Source: an uncultured Propionibacterium sp.
Lineage (GTDB): Bacteria > Actinomycetota > Actinomycetes > Propionibacteriales > Propionibacteriaceae
Assembly: GCA_938036835.1 (NCBI GenBank)
Contig: CALHWB010000032.1
Location: 1-64,000, forward strand
Direction: 5' to 3'
Length of the DNA: 64,000 nt
A model generated the notes under the pieces. The model was not told where the DNA came from. It searched no databases and saw nothing but the letters and a program-made list of their open reading frames with translations. Positions 24,407-33,956 of the stretch are shown in pieces (the stretch's first letter is position 1; each line of letters starts with the position of its first letter). The position numbers and the translations under genes are program-made.

Positions 24407-26194
24407 ATGCCATCAAGCGAGATGGAGCGCGGCCGGGCACGCAATGGCGTGCAACGGTTCCTTGCGACCTGGGTGCGGTTGGGGCTGACCGGGCTGGCGC
24501 TGCTGGCGCAGCTGGTGTTCTTTGCGCTGCTGCTGGTTCGCGGCAGCCAGGTGACCAGTTGGTTGGACACCGCGCTGGTGCTGGTCAGCCTGGTCGTGCT
24601 GGGGATCATCTTGAACTCGCGGATGCAGATCGAGTACAAACTGGCCTGGACGATACCGATCATGCTGGCGCCGTTGTTCGGTGGCACCTTCTATCTGCTG
24701 TTCGGTTCCCGTACCGGCACCCGGCGCCAGATGGAGCGCTACCACCGGATACAGCGGCTGGCGGCGCTCGATCAGCAGGGCGCCCCCGGCCGGGTGACGG
24801 CCCGGGCCGGGGCCGACGACACCCTGCTGCCGATACCCGATCGGTTAGCTATTGGTACCGATGCCCGGTGTGAGCTGGCCGGTGCTGGGTCGGGTGGGCC
24901 CTCGGCGGCACCGGACGCGCCGGCCGGCTGCCGGCCCGGGCCTGGTTCGGGTATGGCGGATCAGCCGGATGACCTGGCGGCTGCCGGTGAAGGCGAGTCG
25001 TCGTCCTCGCCGGATCTGTTCATGGATCCGGATGCGGCCCGGCAGGTCAACTTCCTGGCCTCCCAGGGGCCGTTTCTGGCCTACCGGGGCACCCAGACCA
25101 CCTACTATCCGGTTGGCGAGGATGCCTTCGAGGCGATGCTGGCGGCCTGCGAACGGGCCGAGAACTGGATCGCCTTGGAGTACTTCATCGTCGCGGATGG
25201 CCAGATGTGGCGCCGGCTGTTCGACGTCTTGGGACGCAAGGCCCGCGATGGGGTGCGCATCTGGTTCATGTACGACGATCTGGGATCGGTCTGGCGGCTC
25301 CCGGCCAGGTTCATCCGCGACCTGACCCGGACCGGTATCCGGGTTCAGCCGGTAAACCGTTTCGGGCCCGGGCTGACCCTACGCTATAACAACCGGGATC
25401 ATCGCAAGATGCTGGTCGTGGACGGGGTGATCGGATTCACCGGTGGAATCAACATCGCCGACGAATACATCAACCAGTGGGTGCGTTTCGGGCACTGGAA
25501 GGACACCTCGATCGGATTGTGGGGGCCGGGCGCCTGGGGGCTGGCGACGCTGTTCTTCACGATGTGGGATCTGATCACCGGAGAGCGCACCGATCTCGCC
25601 GAGCTACACCCCAGCCCGGCATCGCTGAATGCCCAGCCGGCCGGCCCGGGCGTGGTGGTCAGCTACGACGATACGCCCTTCGACGATATCTCCTTGGGCT
25701 GGGCCGCCTACCGGAACCTGATGAGCCGGGCGGATGACCGGGTCGATCTGATGACGCCCTATCTGGTGCCCACCGGCGAGATGGTGGGCCTGTTCACCAC
25801 CTTGGCCCAGTCCGGGGTCCGGGTCCGGGTCGTCACCCCGGGCATTCCGGACAAGAAGTATGTGTTTGCCGTCACGCGCTCCAACTACCGGGCGCTGGTA
25901 GAGGCCGGTGTCGAAGTCTACGAATACACTCCCGGTTTCCTGCACGCCAAGCAGATGGTGGTCGACGGGCATACGGCCATCATCGGGACGATCAACTTCG
26001 ATTTCCGCAGTTTCTACCTGCACCAGGAGAACGCGGTCTGGCTGCACCGCAGCGCCGCCATCGACGACATGGTGCGGGATTTCGAGGCCACCATCGCGGT
26101 CTCGCGCCGGGTTACGCTGGCCGAGGTGCGATCCACGCCGTGGTGGCGGCGGGCCAGCTGGCTGCTGCTGCGTACCTTCTCCCCGCTGATGTGA
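24407..26194 (+). CDS. cls: Cardiolipin synthase (phospholipase D superfamily)
   Basis: A 595-residue membrane enzyme that joins two phosphatidylglycerols into cardiolipin. Two N-terminal transmembrane helices (residues about 22-45 and 53-98) are followed by two PLD domains, each with an intact HKD motif: HRKMLVVDG and HAKQMVVDG. Between the helices and the first PLD domain lies an insert of about 80 residues rich in Gly, Ala, Pro and Ser (residues about 125-205), not usual for the family. The ATG at 24407 lacks a clear Shine-Dalgarno. It is divergent from the thiamine operon. Confidence 0.9.
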   Translation: MPSSEMERGRARNGVQRFLATWVRLGLTGLALLAQLVFFALLLVRGSQVTSWLDTALVLVSLVVLGIILNSRMQIEYKLAWTIPIMLAPLFGGTFYLLFGSRTGTRRQMERYHRIQRLAALDQQGAPGRVTARAGADDTLLPIPDRLAIGTDARCELAGAGSGGPSAAPDAPAGCRPGPGSGMADQPDDLAAAGEGESSSSPDLFMDPDAARQVNFLASQGPFLAYRGTQTTYYPVGEDAFEAMLAACERAENWIALEYFIVADGQMWRRLFDVLGRKARDGVRIWFMYDDLGSVWRLPARFIRDLTRTGIRVQPVNRFGPGLTLRYNNRDHRKMLVVDGVIGFTGGINIADEYINQWVRFGHWKDTSIGLWGPGAWGLATLFFTMWDLITGERTDLAELHPSPASLNAQPAGPGVVVSYDDTPFDDISLGWAAYRNLMSRADDRVDLMTPYLVPTGEMVGLFTTLAQSGVRVRVVTPGIPDKKYVFAVTRSNYRALVEAGVEVYEYTPGFLHAKQMVVDGHTAIIGTINFDFRSFYLHQENAVWLHRSAAIDDMVRDFEATIAVSRRVTLAEVRSTPWWRRASWLLLRTFSPLM

Positions 26195-26305
26195 CTCGCC
26201 GCGCCGGCTGGTAGCCGGCCCCGTGGCCCGGGCGTGCCCCCTGGCGTTCGATTCCGCCCGGCAGAGGCATCGGGCGGATTCACTTCGATCGCCCGGTGCC
26301 GGTTC

Positions 26306-26311
26306 TAAGCT
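26306..26311 (+). promoter_or_regulatory. -10 element of a leaderless promoter for the HAD-GH65 pair
   Basis: TAAGCT lies 7 bases before the GTG at 26319. Confidence 0.5.
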
Positions 26312-26318
26312 GGCGGGC

Positions 26319-27032
26319 GTGGATTGGAGTGACTACGGGGCTGCCCTGTTCGATCTGGATGGCGTGCTGACCCCAACCACGGAGATACACATGCGTGCCT
26401 GGGCGCAATTGTGCACCGAGATCCTGGCCGGGCGGGATTGCGTGCAGCCCTACACCGATGCGGACTATTTCGCCCACATCGATGGCAAACCCCGCTATGC
26501 CGGGGTGGCCGGTTTCCTCGCCAGCCGGGGCATCGAGGTACCGGCCGGGGAGCCCTCCGATGGCCCGGAGGCTTGGACCATCGCCGGCCTGGGCAATCGC
26601 AAGAACGAAGTCTTCAACCAGGTGTTGGCCCGCGCAGGCATCGCCGGCTATCCGGGCTCGATCCGGCTGCTGACCGCCCTGCAGGAACTCGGGCTGGCGC
26701 TGGCGGTGGTCAGTTCGTCCCGCAATGCGGTGGCGGTGCTGGCCGCCGCCGGGCTCAGCGAATTCTTCGGCGTGGTGGTCGACGGCAATGTGGCGGCCGG
26801 GCTGGGGCTGGCCGGCAAGCCGGCACCCGACAGTTTCCGGTATGCCGCCCGGGAACTGGGGGTCGCCCCGGCCCGCGCGGTCGTCCTGGAAGACGCCCTG
26901 TCGGGGGTGGCCGCCGGCCGGGCCGGCGGTTTCGGGCTCGTGGTTGGGGTCGATCGGGGGGCCGGTGCCGCTGAGCTGCGGGCGGCCGGGGCCGATCTGG
27001 TGGTCGCCGATTGCGCGGAGCTGCTGCCATGA
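26319..27032 (+). CDS. HAD-superfamily phosphatase of the beta-phosphoglucomutase class
   Basis: A 237-residue cytoplasmic HAD protein. The nucleophile motif is FDLDGVLTPT, motif II lies in VVSSSRNA, the conserved lysine is in GKPAPDSF, and the acidic motif is LEDALSGV. The cap region (residues about 20-90) matches beta-phosphoglucomutases. The GTG at 26319 follows TAAGCT by 7 bases. Its stop overlaps the GH65 start (ATGA). The pair fits phosphorolysis of an alpha-disaccharide followed by conversion of beta-glucose-1-phosphate to glucose-6-phosphate. The same order is seen in Rv3400-Rv3401 of Mycobacterium tuberculosis. Confidence 0.85.
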   Translation: MDWSDYGAALFDLDGVLTPTTEIHMRAWAQLCTEILAGRDCVQPYTDADYFAHIDGKPRYAGVAGFLASRGIEVPAGEPSDGPEAWTIAGLGNRKNEVFNQVLARAGIAGYPGSIRLLTALQELGLALAVVSSSRNAVAVLAAAGLSEFFGVVVDGNVAAGLGLAGKPAPDSFRYAARELGVAPARAVVLEDALSGVAAGRAGGFGLVVGVDRGAGAAELRAAGADLVVADCAELLP

Positions 27033-29536
27033 TCCGCCACCGTGTCGCCGTGGACCCGCTGGACGATCACCGTTTCCCGCCCGACCCCTGGCGGCTGGTC
27101 GAAACCTATCCGAGCGCCACCGACCTGGGCCAGATGGAGACGCTGTTCTCGGTCGCCAATGGCTATCTGGGGATGCGGGGCAACTCCGAGGAGGGCCGCG
27201 AAACCCACTACCAGGGCACCTTCATCAACGGATTCCACGAAACCTGGGATATCCGGCATGCCGAGAACGCCTATGGCTTCGCCCGCACCGGGCAGACGAT
27301 GATCAACGCGCCTTCGTCCGCCATGATAAGGCTCTATGTGGACGATGAACCCCTGCTGCTGACGGTCGCGGATCTGCAATCCTACGAGCGCTGCATCGAC
27401 TTCCGTTCCGGTCTGCTGTCTCGTGACCTGATCTGGCGGACGCCGGCGGGCAAACGGGTCCGGGTACGGTCCACCCGGATGGTTAGTTTCACCGAGCGGC
27501 ACCTGGCGCTGATGACCTTCGAGGTGACCCTGCTCAGCGGGGACGCGCCGGTGGCGATCAGTTCGCAGATCGTCAACAAGGAGGATTTCGACGAACTCAC
27601 CGGCCAGCAGACCACCAAGGGTGGGGTGGACGATCCGCGCAAGAATCGTAGCCTGGGCCATAGGGTGCTGCTGCCCATGCTGTCCTGGCATTCCCCGCGG
27701 CGGATGATCCTGGGCTATCAGGCGGCCAACTCGAAGATGACCCTGGCCGTCGGCGCCGATCATGCGATCCGCACCGAGAACACCTACGAGGAACTGGACG
27801 ACACCTCCGACGATCAGGGACGCAAGATATACCGGGTCGCGGCCCGCGAAGGCCAGCCGATCCTGATCACCAAGGCGGTGGCCTATCACACCTCCCGAGG
27901 CGTGCCGGTGCGGGAATTGAGCGACCGGGTGCGCCGTACCCTGGATCGCGTCCGCGAGCATGGCGTCGGGCACTATCACCGGCGGCAACGGGAATGGCTG
28001 GCGGGTTTCTGGGCCCGGTCCGATGTGGAGGTGGCGGCCACAGCCCGGGTGCAGCAGGCCATCAGGTGGTGCATCTTCCAGTTGGCCCAGGCCGCCGCCC
28101 GGGCCGACGGGATGGGCATACCCGCTAAGGGACTGACCGGGGACGGCTACGAGGGGCATTACTTCTGGGATACCGAGGTGTATGTGGTGCCCTTCCTGAC
28201 GCTCACCAATCCCGAACAGGCGCGCAATGCGCTGCGGTTCCGTTCCACCCATCTGGTGCAGGCCCTGGATCGGTCTCGTGAGATGTCCACGGCCGGCGCG
28301 TTGTTCCCCTGGCGCACCATCAACGGCGAGGAGGCCTCGGCGTATTACGCGGCCGGCACGGCGCAGTATCACATCGATGCCGATATCGCCTATGCCGTTG
28401 GCCATTATGGCGCCATGACCCGGGACACCGAATTCATGTTCGGGGAGGGCGCCGCGCTGGTCGTCGAGACCGCACGCATGTGGGCCGATCTGGGATTCTG
28501 GCGGGTCAACGAGGAAGAGGTATTCGAGATCCACGGGGTGACCGGGCCCGACGAATACACCACGGTGGTCAACAACAACACCTACACCAATGTGATGGCC
28601 CGCTGGAATCTGCGGCTGGCCGCTCGCCTGGTGCGCTGGATCGAGGCCGAGGCCCCCGACCGTTTCGTCCGGCTCGTCCACGCCCTGGGCCTGCGCCCCG
28701 AGGAACCGGCCGACTGGGAGCGTTGTGCCGACGGCATGCGTATCCCATTCGACGAACGGTTGGGTATCCACCCGCAGGACGATGCCTTCATCGCCAAGGA
28801 GTTGTGGGATCTGGAGAACACTCCGCCGGAACGCTATCCGCTGCTGCTGCATTACCATCCGCTGGTGATCTACCGATTCCAGGTGCTCAAGCAGGCCGAT
28901 GTGGTGCTGGCCCAGTTCCTGCGCAGTTCGGAGTTCTCGGTGGCCGCCAAGAGAGCCAATTTCGAGTATTACGACCCGATCACCACGGGCGACTCCAGCC
29001 TGTCCGCGGTGGTGCAGGCGATCATGGCCGCCGAGGTCGGCCACCAGCAGATGGCCCTGGACTATTTCCTCAATGGCTTATTCGTCGATATCGGCGACAC
29101 CCACCACAACACCGCCGATGGCGTCCATGTGGCCTCGGCGGCGGGCACTTGGCGCGCCCTGGTCAGCGGTTTCGGTGGCCTGCGGGACGATCGGGAGGTC
29201 ATCGACTTCGATCCCCGGCTGCCCCGCAGCTGGGCCCGGATGAGTTTCCCGCTGACGGTGCGCGGTTCCAGATTCCGCACCGAGATCACCCGCCGGGAGA
29301 TCCGTTTTACCCTGGAGACCGGTGGGCCGGTGCCGGTCAGGGTGCGGGGTGTGGAATACGAGATCGGCGCCGAGCCGCTGTGCGTGCCCCTGGAACATCA
29401 GGGGCTGTATCTGCCGGAGTTGGCCAGCGCCCACCCGGTGATCGGTGGCCGGCGCGCCGACGGGACGCTGATCACCGCGGATGTGCCCGAGGTGCCGGAT
29501 CCGGAGTACCGCACCGAGCAGCTGCCGGCCATCTGA
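27029..29536 (+). CDS. Glycoside hydrolase family 65 disaccharide phosphorylase
   Basis: An 835-residue protein of the GH65 family (maltose, trehalose and kojibiose phosphorylases). An N-terminal beta-sandwich (residues 1-300) precedes the (alpha/alpha)6 barrel. The barrel holds YEGHYFWDTEVYVVPFL, and the general acid glutamate lies in VTGPDEYTTVVNN. Coupled by ATGA to the HAD gene, it is expected to split a glucosyl disaccharide with phosphate, inverting the anomer. Which disaccharide is used cannot be decided here. A strong terminator follows about 80 bases downstream. Confidence 0.88.
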   Translation: MIRHRVAVDPLDDHRFPPDPWRLVETYPSATDLGQMETLFSVANGYLGMRGNSEEGRETHYQGTFINGFHETWDIRHAENAYGFARTGQTMINAPSSAMIRLYVDDEPLLLTVADLQSYERCIDFRSGLLSRDLIWRTPAGKRVRVRSTRMVSFTERHLALMTFEVTLLSGDAPVAISSQIVNKEDFDELTGQQTTKGGVDDPRKNRSLGHRVLLPMLSWHSPRRMILGYQAANSKMTLAVGADHAIRTENTYEELDDTSDDQGRKIYRVAAREGQPILITKAVAYHTSRGVPVRELSDRVRRTLDRVREHGVGHYHRRQREWLAGFWARSDVEVAATARVQQAIRWCIFQLAQAAARADGMGIPAKGLTGDGYEGHYFWDTEVYVVPFLTLTNPEQARNALRFRSTHLVQALDRSREMSTAGALFPWRTINGEEASAYYAAGTAQYHIDADIAYAVGHYGAMTRDTEFMFGEGAALVVETARMWADLGFWRVNEEEVFEIHGVTGPDEYTTVVNNNTYTNVMARWNLRLAARLVRWIEAEAPDRFVRLVHALGLRPEEPADWERCADGMRIPFDERLGIHPQDDAFIAKELWDLENTPPERYPLLLHYHPLVIYRFQVLKQADVVLAQFLRSSEFSVAAKRANFEYYDPITTGDSSLSAVVQAIMAAEVGHQQMALDYFLNGLFVDIGDTHHNTADGVHVASAAGTWRALVSGFGGLRDDREVIDFDPRLPRSWARMSFPLTVRGSRFRTEITRREIRFTLETGGPVPVRVRGVEYEIGAEPLCVPLEHQGLYLPELASAHPVIGGRRADGTLITADVPEVPDPEYRTEQLPAI

Positions 29537-29618
29537 ACCCCGTGGGCCGGGTCGTGGCGCCTGGGATGGCGCCGGAGCCTGGGATCGCACCCGGTGGGTT
29601 TGGCCTGGGTGGGGGCGT

Positions 29619-29653
29619 GCCTGGGAAGCGCCACCCGGTGGTGCTTCCCAGGC
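29619..29653. terminator. Near-perfect 35-bp palindromic terminator
   Basis: GCCTGGGAAGCGCCACC is followed after one base by its complement with a single mismatch. It sits between the convergent GH65 and SMP-30 genes, so it can terminate both. Confidence 0.75.
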
Positions 29654-29663
29654 GGGGTTGATA

Positions 29664-30566
29664 TCAGTGGTGGGCTGCCACGGTGGCCCCGGTCGTCGTG
29701 GTGCGGATACTGTATATCCGGTCGCTGGCGCAGATGTACAGGGTGTGCCCATCGGGGCCGCCCCAGCAGAGGTTCGCCGCCCGGACGGGAACCGGGATCC
29801 GGCCGAGTTCGGTGCCGTCGGGGGCGTAGATGCGCACGCCGTCGCCGGCCGAGGACCAGATGCGCCCCTCGACGTCCACCTTGATACCGTCGGGCACCTC
29901 GGCGTCGATCTCGATCAGGTGGCGGCCCCACTTGGCAAGCCGGCCGGCCAGCACGTCATAGGCACGGATATGGCGGCCGGGCCCGTATTCGCCACCCGAG
30001 TAGGAGGAATCGCAGACATACAGCACCGACTCGTCTGGTGCGAAGGCCAGCCCGTTGGGTGCGATCACGTCGGTGACCACCGGCCAGATCGTCCCGGCGG
30101 CCGGATCGAACCGGTACACCCAGCGGTCGCCGTATTCGCGCTCGCCGCCGTGGCCTTCGCCGGGCATCTCGATGCCGTAGGCCGGATCGCTGAACCAGAT
30201 GGTGCCATCCGACTTGACGATCACGTCGTTGGGCGAGTTGAGCCGGACGCCGGCGAACCGGTCGATCAGGATTTCCACCTTGCCGTCGGACAACCGGCGG
30301 CGCTGGATGGCGCGGTGTCCGTGGCTGCATTCCACCACGTCGCCGTTCAGGTCCAGTGCACGTCCGTTGGTGTATTCGACCTCATCGGCGAAGACCGACA
30401 GTTCTCGGCCGGCCGCCGACCAGGCCATGATGCGGTTGTTGATGATATCGCTCCAGATGAGTTTCTGCTGGCCGGGTAGCCACAGCGGGCCTTCCGTCCA
30501 GCCCATGCCATCGGCGAGTAGTTCGAGTCCGGCGCCTTCGGCGATCGGGTCAGCAGATGTCGTCAT
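29664..30566 (-). CDS. SMP-30/gluconolactonase-family lactonase
   Basis: A 300-residue six-bladed beta-propeller of the SMP-30/regucalcin family, which hydrolyses sugar lactones using a divalent metal. Family markers are WTEGPLW with its metal-binding Glu, NSPNDV with its Asn, and DGIKVD with its Asp, which together form the metal site. There is no signal peptide. It overlaps the MFS transporter gene upstream by 17 bases and has GGAGG before its ATG. Together they suggest uptake of a sugar acid or lactone and ring opening in the cytoplasm. Confidence 0.88.
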   Translation of the reverse strand: MTTSADPIAEGAGLELLADGMGWTEGPLWLPGQQKLIWSDIINNRIMAWSAAGRELSVFADEVEYTNGRALDLNGDVVECSHGHRAIQRRRLSDGKVEILIDRFAGVRLNSPNDVIVKSDGTIWFSDPAYGIEMPGEGHGGEREYGDRWVYRFDPAAGTIWPVVTDVIAPNGLAFAPDESVLYVCDSSYSGGEYGPGRHIRAYDVLAGRLAKWGRHLIEIDAEVPDGIKVDVEGRIWSSAGDGVRIYAPDGTELGRIPVPVRAANLCWGGPDGHTLYICASDRIYSIRTTTTGATVAAHH

Positions 30567-31923
30567 CGGCGGTGGCCTCCTTCCAGTGTCCGTCTTCGGG
30601 GACAGTCTCCTTGATCATTGCCAGCGGGAGCAATCCCACCAGGCAGATTATGGCCAACATGACGTAGTGGACGGTGAAACCGAATTGATCCAGTACCCAG
30701 CCCTGCACCAGGCCGGCCAGCACACCGGAGACACCCAGCGCGATACCGATCATCAGGCCCATCGCGGTGCCCGCCGAACGGGGCAGCGAGTCGATCAGCA
30801 GCGCGTACACCACCGGGAAGGGGGCGTTGCGTACCAGGCCCCAAAGGATCAGGATCACCCAGGCCATGGTGAGCGAGTTCATGCCGATCAGCGCCAGTAC
30901 CGCGACCGCCCAGCCGATGATCAGGAAACGCAGCGCGAACTTGCGTCCGGTGTGATCGGAGGCCCAGCCCCAGCCGACCTGGCCGAGCCAACCGGTCAGG
31001 CCGGAGGCACCGGACACCAGGGCGGCGTCGGTCAGCGAGACCCCGTTGTTGGTCAGGTCCACGGTCAGGAAGGTCACCACGCCGGTCTCGGCCCATAGGA
31101 ACAGGAAGATCAGCAGCATGCACCACAGGGCATTGCCGTTGGTCATCACCTGCTTGATCGGGGCGATCAGGTTGCCCGGGGAGCGCACGCTGAGTTCGTG
31201 GGTCGGCCGGGTCAGGCCTTCCCGGTCGATCCAGTTGTAGACGCGTTCTTGGTTGTTGCGGGTGCCGATGAAGGCTTGGGCGATCATGATCGGGATGCCG
31301 ATCAGCGGGATCACCAGGAAGGCTTCCCGCCAGCCGGCTACCCCCAGGACTATGGCGATCAGGGCGCCGGTGGCGAACTGGCCGAGCGGAAAGCCGGTGT
31401 GGTGCACCCCGACCGCGAAACCGCGATGCTCGCGCGGCCACCATTCGCCGACCAGGGCTACGTTGACCGGCTCGGAGCCGCCGCGGCTGATGCCCATCGG
31501 TATCCGCAGCAGTAGGAAGGCCATGAAGGCCCCGGAGAAGCCGAAGGTGAGAATACCGCCCAGTACCCCCAGGGCCATCGCGAAGATCCACGTCCAGGTG
31601 CGTCGATAGCCCGAGCCGATCCGGTCGGCGATCCACCCGAAGAAGACCGCTCCGCCGATCAGGCCAGCGAAGAAGACCGAGTTGATCGCGCCGGCCTGGG
31701 CGTCGTTCAAATTGAACTCGGCCTTGATGGCGGGCAGCACCGCCGGCAGGATGCCGCCGTCGATGGCGGTCATCAGGATGGCCAGCGTGGTGATGACCAG
31801 GGTGCCCCAGCTTAGGGCATGGCCGCGGGGTAGCAGCGCTCGCACGCCGGCCTGCGACGCTCGGATATCGGATCCAAATGTGTCTTGCGGGCTAGGTGGC
31901 TTATTTGCATCAGTGCTATTCAA
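30550..31923 (-). CDS. MFS transporter of the sugar-acid (ACS/anion:cation symporter-like) type
   Basis: A 457-residue transporter with about twelve helices. The loop after helix 2 carries GWIADRIGSGYRRT, a form of the MFS GxxxDRxGRR motif, and the helix 4 region has MGISRGGSEPVNVALVGEW, as in glucarate/galactonate-type transporters. I place the start at TTG 31923 because AGGAGG lies five bases upstream; the open frame continues to 32004 without support. It is co-transcribed with the SMP-30 lactonase. Confidence 0.85.
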   Translation of the reverse strand: MNSTDANKPPSPQDTFGSDIRASQAGVRALLPRGHALSWGTLVITTLAILMTAIDGGILPAVLPAIKAEFNLNDAQAGAINSVFFAGLIGGAVFFGWIADRIGSGYRRTWTWIFAMALGVLGGILTFGFSGAFMAFLLLRIPMGISRGGSEPVNVALVGEWWPREHRGFAVGVHHTGFPLGQFATGALIAIVLGVAGWREAFLVIPLIGIPIMIAQAFIGTRNNQERVYNWIDREGLTRPTHELSVRSPGNLIAPIKQVMTNGNALWCMLLIFLFLWAETGVVTFLTVDLTNNGVSLTDAALVSGASGLTGWLGQVGWGWASDHTGRKFALRFLIIGWAVAVLALIGMNSLTMAWVILILWGLVRNAPFPVVYALLIDSLPRSAGTAMGLMIGIALGVSGVLAGLVQGWVLDQFGFTVHYVMLAIICLVGLLPLAMIKETVPEDGHWKEATADDDIC

Positions 31924-31973
31924 GGTAACCTCCTGCGCCGACAGCAGTGTCGGGTGCTCGGGTGACGAAGTGA

Positions 31974-31987
31974 AATCGTCGACAATT
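31974..31987. promoter_or_regulatory. Palindromic operator candidate of the MFS-lactonase operon
   Basis: AATCGTCGACAATT is a palindrome except for one base pair and abuts a minus-strand CATAAT (31990-31985), a good -10. A GntR- or IclR-type repressor could bind here; no regulator gene is adjacent. Confidence 0.45.
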
Positions 31988-32125
31988 ATGCCGATCGTCA
32001 GCAACCTATGGGTAGCTCCCGAGCACCGTCAAGGGGCAAATCTCACCGCCGGCGGGACCGGCTGCGCATGATCGTGCTGACGACCGTCATTGGCGGGGTC
32101 CTCACCTCGGGCGTGCGCCGGAACG

Positions 32126-32131
32126 TAACAT
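32126..32131 (+). promoter_or_regulatory. -10 element of a leaderless promoter
   Basis: TAACAT lies 6 bases before the ATG at 32138. Confidence 0.5.
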
Positions 32132-32137
32132 GACGCC

Positions 32138-32770
32138 ATGCGCGGTTGGCTCGAACCGGTCGGCGACGCGCCGGCCAATGTTTACTGGTTTCGGCGAGGA
32201 CTGGTCTTACTGGCCGCCATCGTGCTGGTGGTCGCGATCCCCTGGCTGACCGGGCGGCTGGGCGGTGCCCCCAAGGACACGGCAACCGGGTTGCCATCCA
32301 CCGTGCCGCCGGCCTCGGCGGGTGCATCCGGGCAGAGCTCCGGGACGACGCCCAACGGGACCGATGCCGCCGGCCAGTCCCCAGATTCGCCCGGGCAGCC
32401 GTGCCGGGTCGGCGCGTTACGGGTCGCCATCGAGGGCACCAACCCGCTGCCGGTGGCCGAGGCGGTAGATTTCACCATCACCGTGGCCACCTCCCAGACG
32501 GGCTGCACGCTCGATCTGGCGCAGTTGCCGGTCACGGTTTCGGTTGCCTCCGGGGCAGACCTGGTCTGGAGCACCGCGAACTGCCCGCAATGGCAACCGG
32601 CCGGTAGTTTCGAGCTCGGTATCCAGCGCCCGGCGACCTTCCGGGTGACTTGGCCGAATCGGCGGGGCAGCGGATGCGAGCTGTCGGAGATCCCGCCGGG
32701 GGCCGGCACCTATGTGGCCACCTTGGATGTCTCGGGTCTCACCGCCCAGTACGTCTTCCAGATCGCCTGA
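32138..32770 (+). CDS. Membrane-anchored exported protein of unknown function
   Basis: A 210-residue protein with one N-terminal transmembrane segment (residues about 19-38), a Ser/Gly/Thr/Pro linker (about 45-90) and an extracellular domain of about 115 residues. The domain has four cysteines, in GQPC, QTGC, TANC and GSGC, probably two disulfides. Its alternating hydrophobic strands suggest a beta-sandwich, like other small wall-associated domains. I do not recognise a family. It is convergent with disA, and a terminator lies between them. Confidence 0.75.
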   Translation: MRGWLEPVGDAPANVYWFRRGLVLLAAIVLVVAIPWLTGRLGGAPKDTATGLPSTVPPASAGASGQSSGTTPNGTDAAGQSPDSPGQPCRVGALRVAIEGTNPLPVAEAVDFTITVATSQTGCTLDLAQLPVTVSVASGADLVWSTANCPQWQPAGSFELGIQRPATFRVTWPNRRGSGCELSEIPPGAGTYVATLDVSGLTAQYVFQIA

Positions 32771-32805
32771 ACCGGGTGGCCGGTCACGTCGCCGCCCGGT
32801 ACGTC

Positions 32806-32836
32806 CCCGGCCGGTGTGCGGTCGCCGGCCGGGTTT
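32806..32836. terminator. Terminator hairpin between the exported protein gene and disA
   Basis: CCCGGCCGG (32806-32814) and CCGGCCGGG (32825-32833) form a 9-bp GC stem with a 10-base loop, followed by TTT. Confidence 0.6.
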
Positions 32837-33917
32837 AGCGGCCCAGTGAATCCGACAGCCTGCCCAGCCCGTCCCGGATCGCCCGGGCGCGGGCCTTGCC
32901 AACCCCGGGCACTTCGGCCAGTTCGCTCTGCGAGGCCCCGAACATGGCTTGCAACGAGCCGAAATGCTCCAGCAGACGACCGGCGAGTTCGGTGGTCATC
33001 TGGGCGGTTTGGGAGATCAAGCGATAGCCGCGCGATTCGAGGTGGTCATCCAGGTCTTCGCCCAGGCCGATGGCCTCGGCAACCGTGGGAGCGTCCAGCA
33101 GATCCCCGGTGGGTAGGTGCCGCATGCGATCCAGCCGGAACCCGGGATAGGCATCGCTGCGGTAGTCGACCTCGAGCAGGGTGGCCATCTGATCCACGCC
33201 CTGGGTGAGTTCGAACAGTTGCAGGCCAAGCAGCCGGCCGTCAACACCCAGCGCATCGACATAGCCTTCCAGTTCCTCGGCCAGCCGGCGCAGCAGGGCC
33301 AGCGGTTGCACCGCCTTGACCACGTCGCCGACGGCCACCGAGTGGTCTATCTCCAGCACGTTGAGTTGCCGGGCCCCGGCCTCCAGCCGGTCCCGGTAGC
33401 GTTGCAGGGTGGCCAGGGCCTGCTCGGCGCGCACCAGGATCTGTTCGGTTGACTCGATCGGATACCGCAGCCCGGCCATGAACAAGGCGATGGTCGACAT
33501 GGACGCCGACACCGTGACCACCGGCACGTTGGTTTGCAGCGAGATCCGATCCGCGGTGCGATGCCGGGTGCCGGTCTCAATGGTCGGCAGATCCCCGGAC
33601 GGGGTGAAATGCACCCCCGCCCGGATGATGGTGCTCAATTGGTCATCCACCACCAGGCCGCCGTCCATCTTGGCCAGTTCGCGTAGGGCGGTCGGGGTGA
33701 AATCGGCTTCGATCTTGAACCCGCCCGTGGAGATCTGCTCGATGGCCTTGTTGTTGCCGAGTACGACCAGCGCACCGGTCCGCCCGGCGCGAATGCGCTC
33801 CAACCCCTCGCGCAGGGGTGTCCCCGGCGCCAGCAGCGCCCGGTAACGGCGGTACCGGGCATCGTCATGCCCGAGCATGCGTTGCCTGTGACCCGGCCCG
33901 ACTCGTGCCTGGCTCAT
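32835..33917 (-). CDS. disA: DNA-integrity scanning diadenylate cyclase DisA
   Basis: A 360-residue octameric enzyme that makes cyclic di-AMP from two ATP and senses branched DNA. The N-terminal DAC domain (to about residue 150) has the GTRHR motif; the DGA motif appears as DGG in MDGGLVVDD, a conservative change. A helical linker follows, and the C-terminal helix-hairpin-helix DNA-binding domain contains EVPGVGKARARAI. AGGAGG precedes the ATG. radA lies 39 bases upstream on the same strand, an association well known from other bacteria, where RadA modulates DisA activity. Confidence 0.95.
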   Translation of the reverse strand: MSQARVGPGHRQRMLGHDDARYRRYRALLAPGTPLREGLERIRAGRTGALVVLGNNKAIEQISTGGFKIEADFTPTALRELAKMDGGLVVDDQLSTIIRAGVHFTPSGDLPTIETGTRHRTADRISLQTNVPVVTVSASMSTIALFMAGLRYPIESTEQILVRAEQALATLQRYRDRLEAGARQLNVLEIDHSVAVGDVVKAVQPLALLRRLAEELEGYVDALGVDGRLLGLQLFELTQGVDQMATLLEVDYRSDAYPGFRLDRMRHLPTGDLLDAPTVAEAIGLGEDLDDHLESRGYRLISQTAQMTTELAGRLLEHFGSLQAMFGASQSELAEVPGVGKARARAIRDGLGRLSDSLGR

Positions 33918-33956
33918 CGCTCCTCCTGATCTGAGCGGTTCACCGCCCTGTTCGCC

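Noticed and set aside
26240..26262. GTTCGATTCC, resembling a tRNA T-loop
   Set aside because: Only four base pairs of stem form and no acceptor, D or anticodon arm can be drawn around it.
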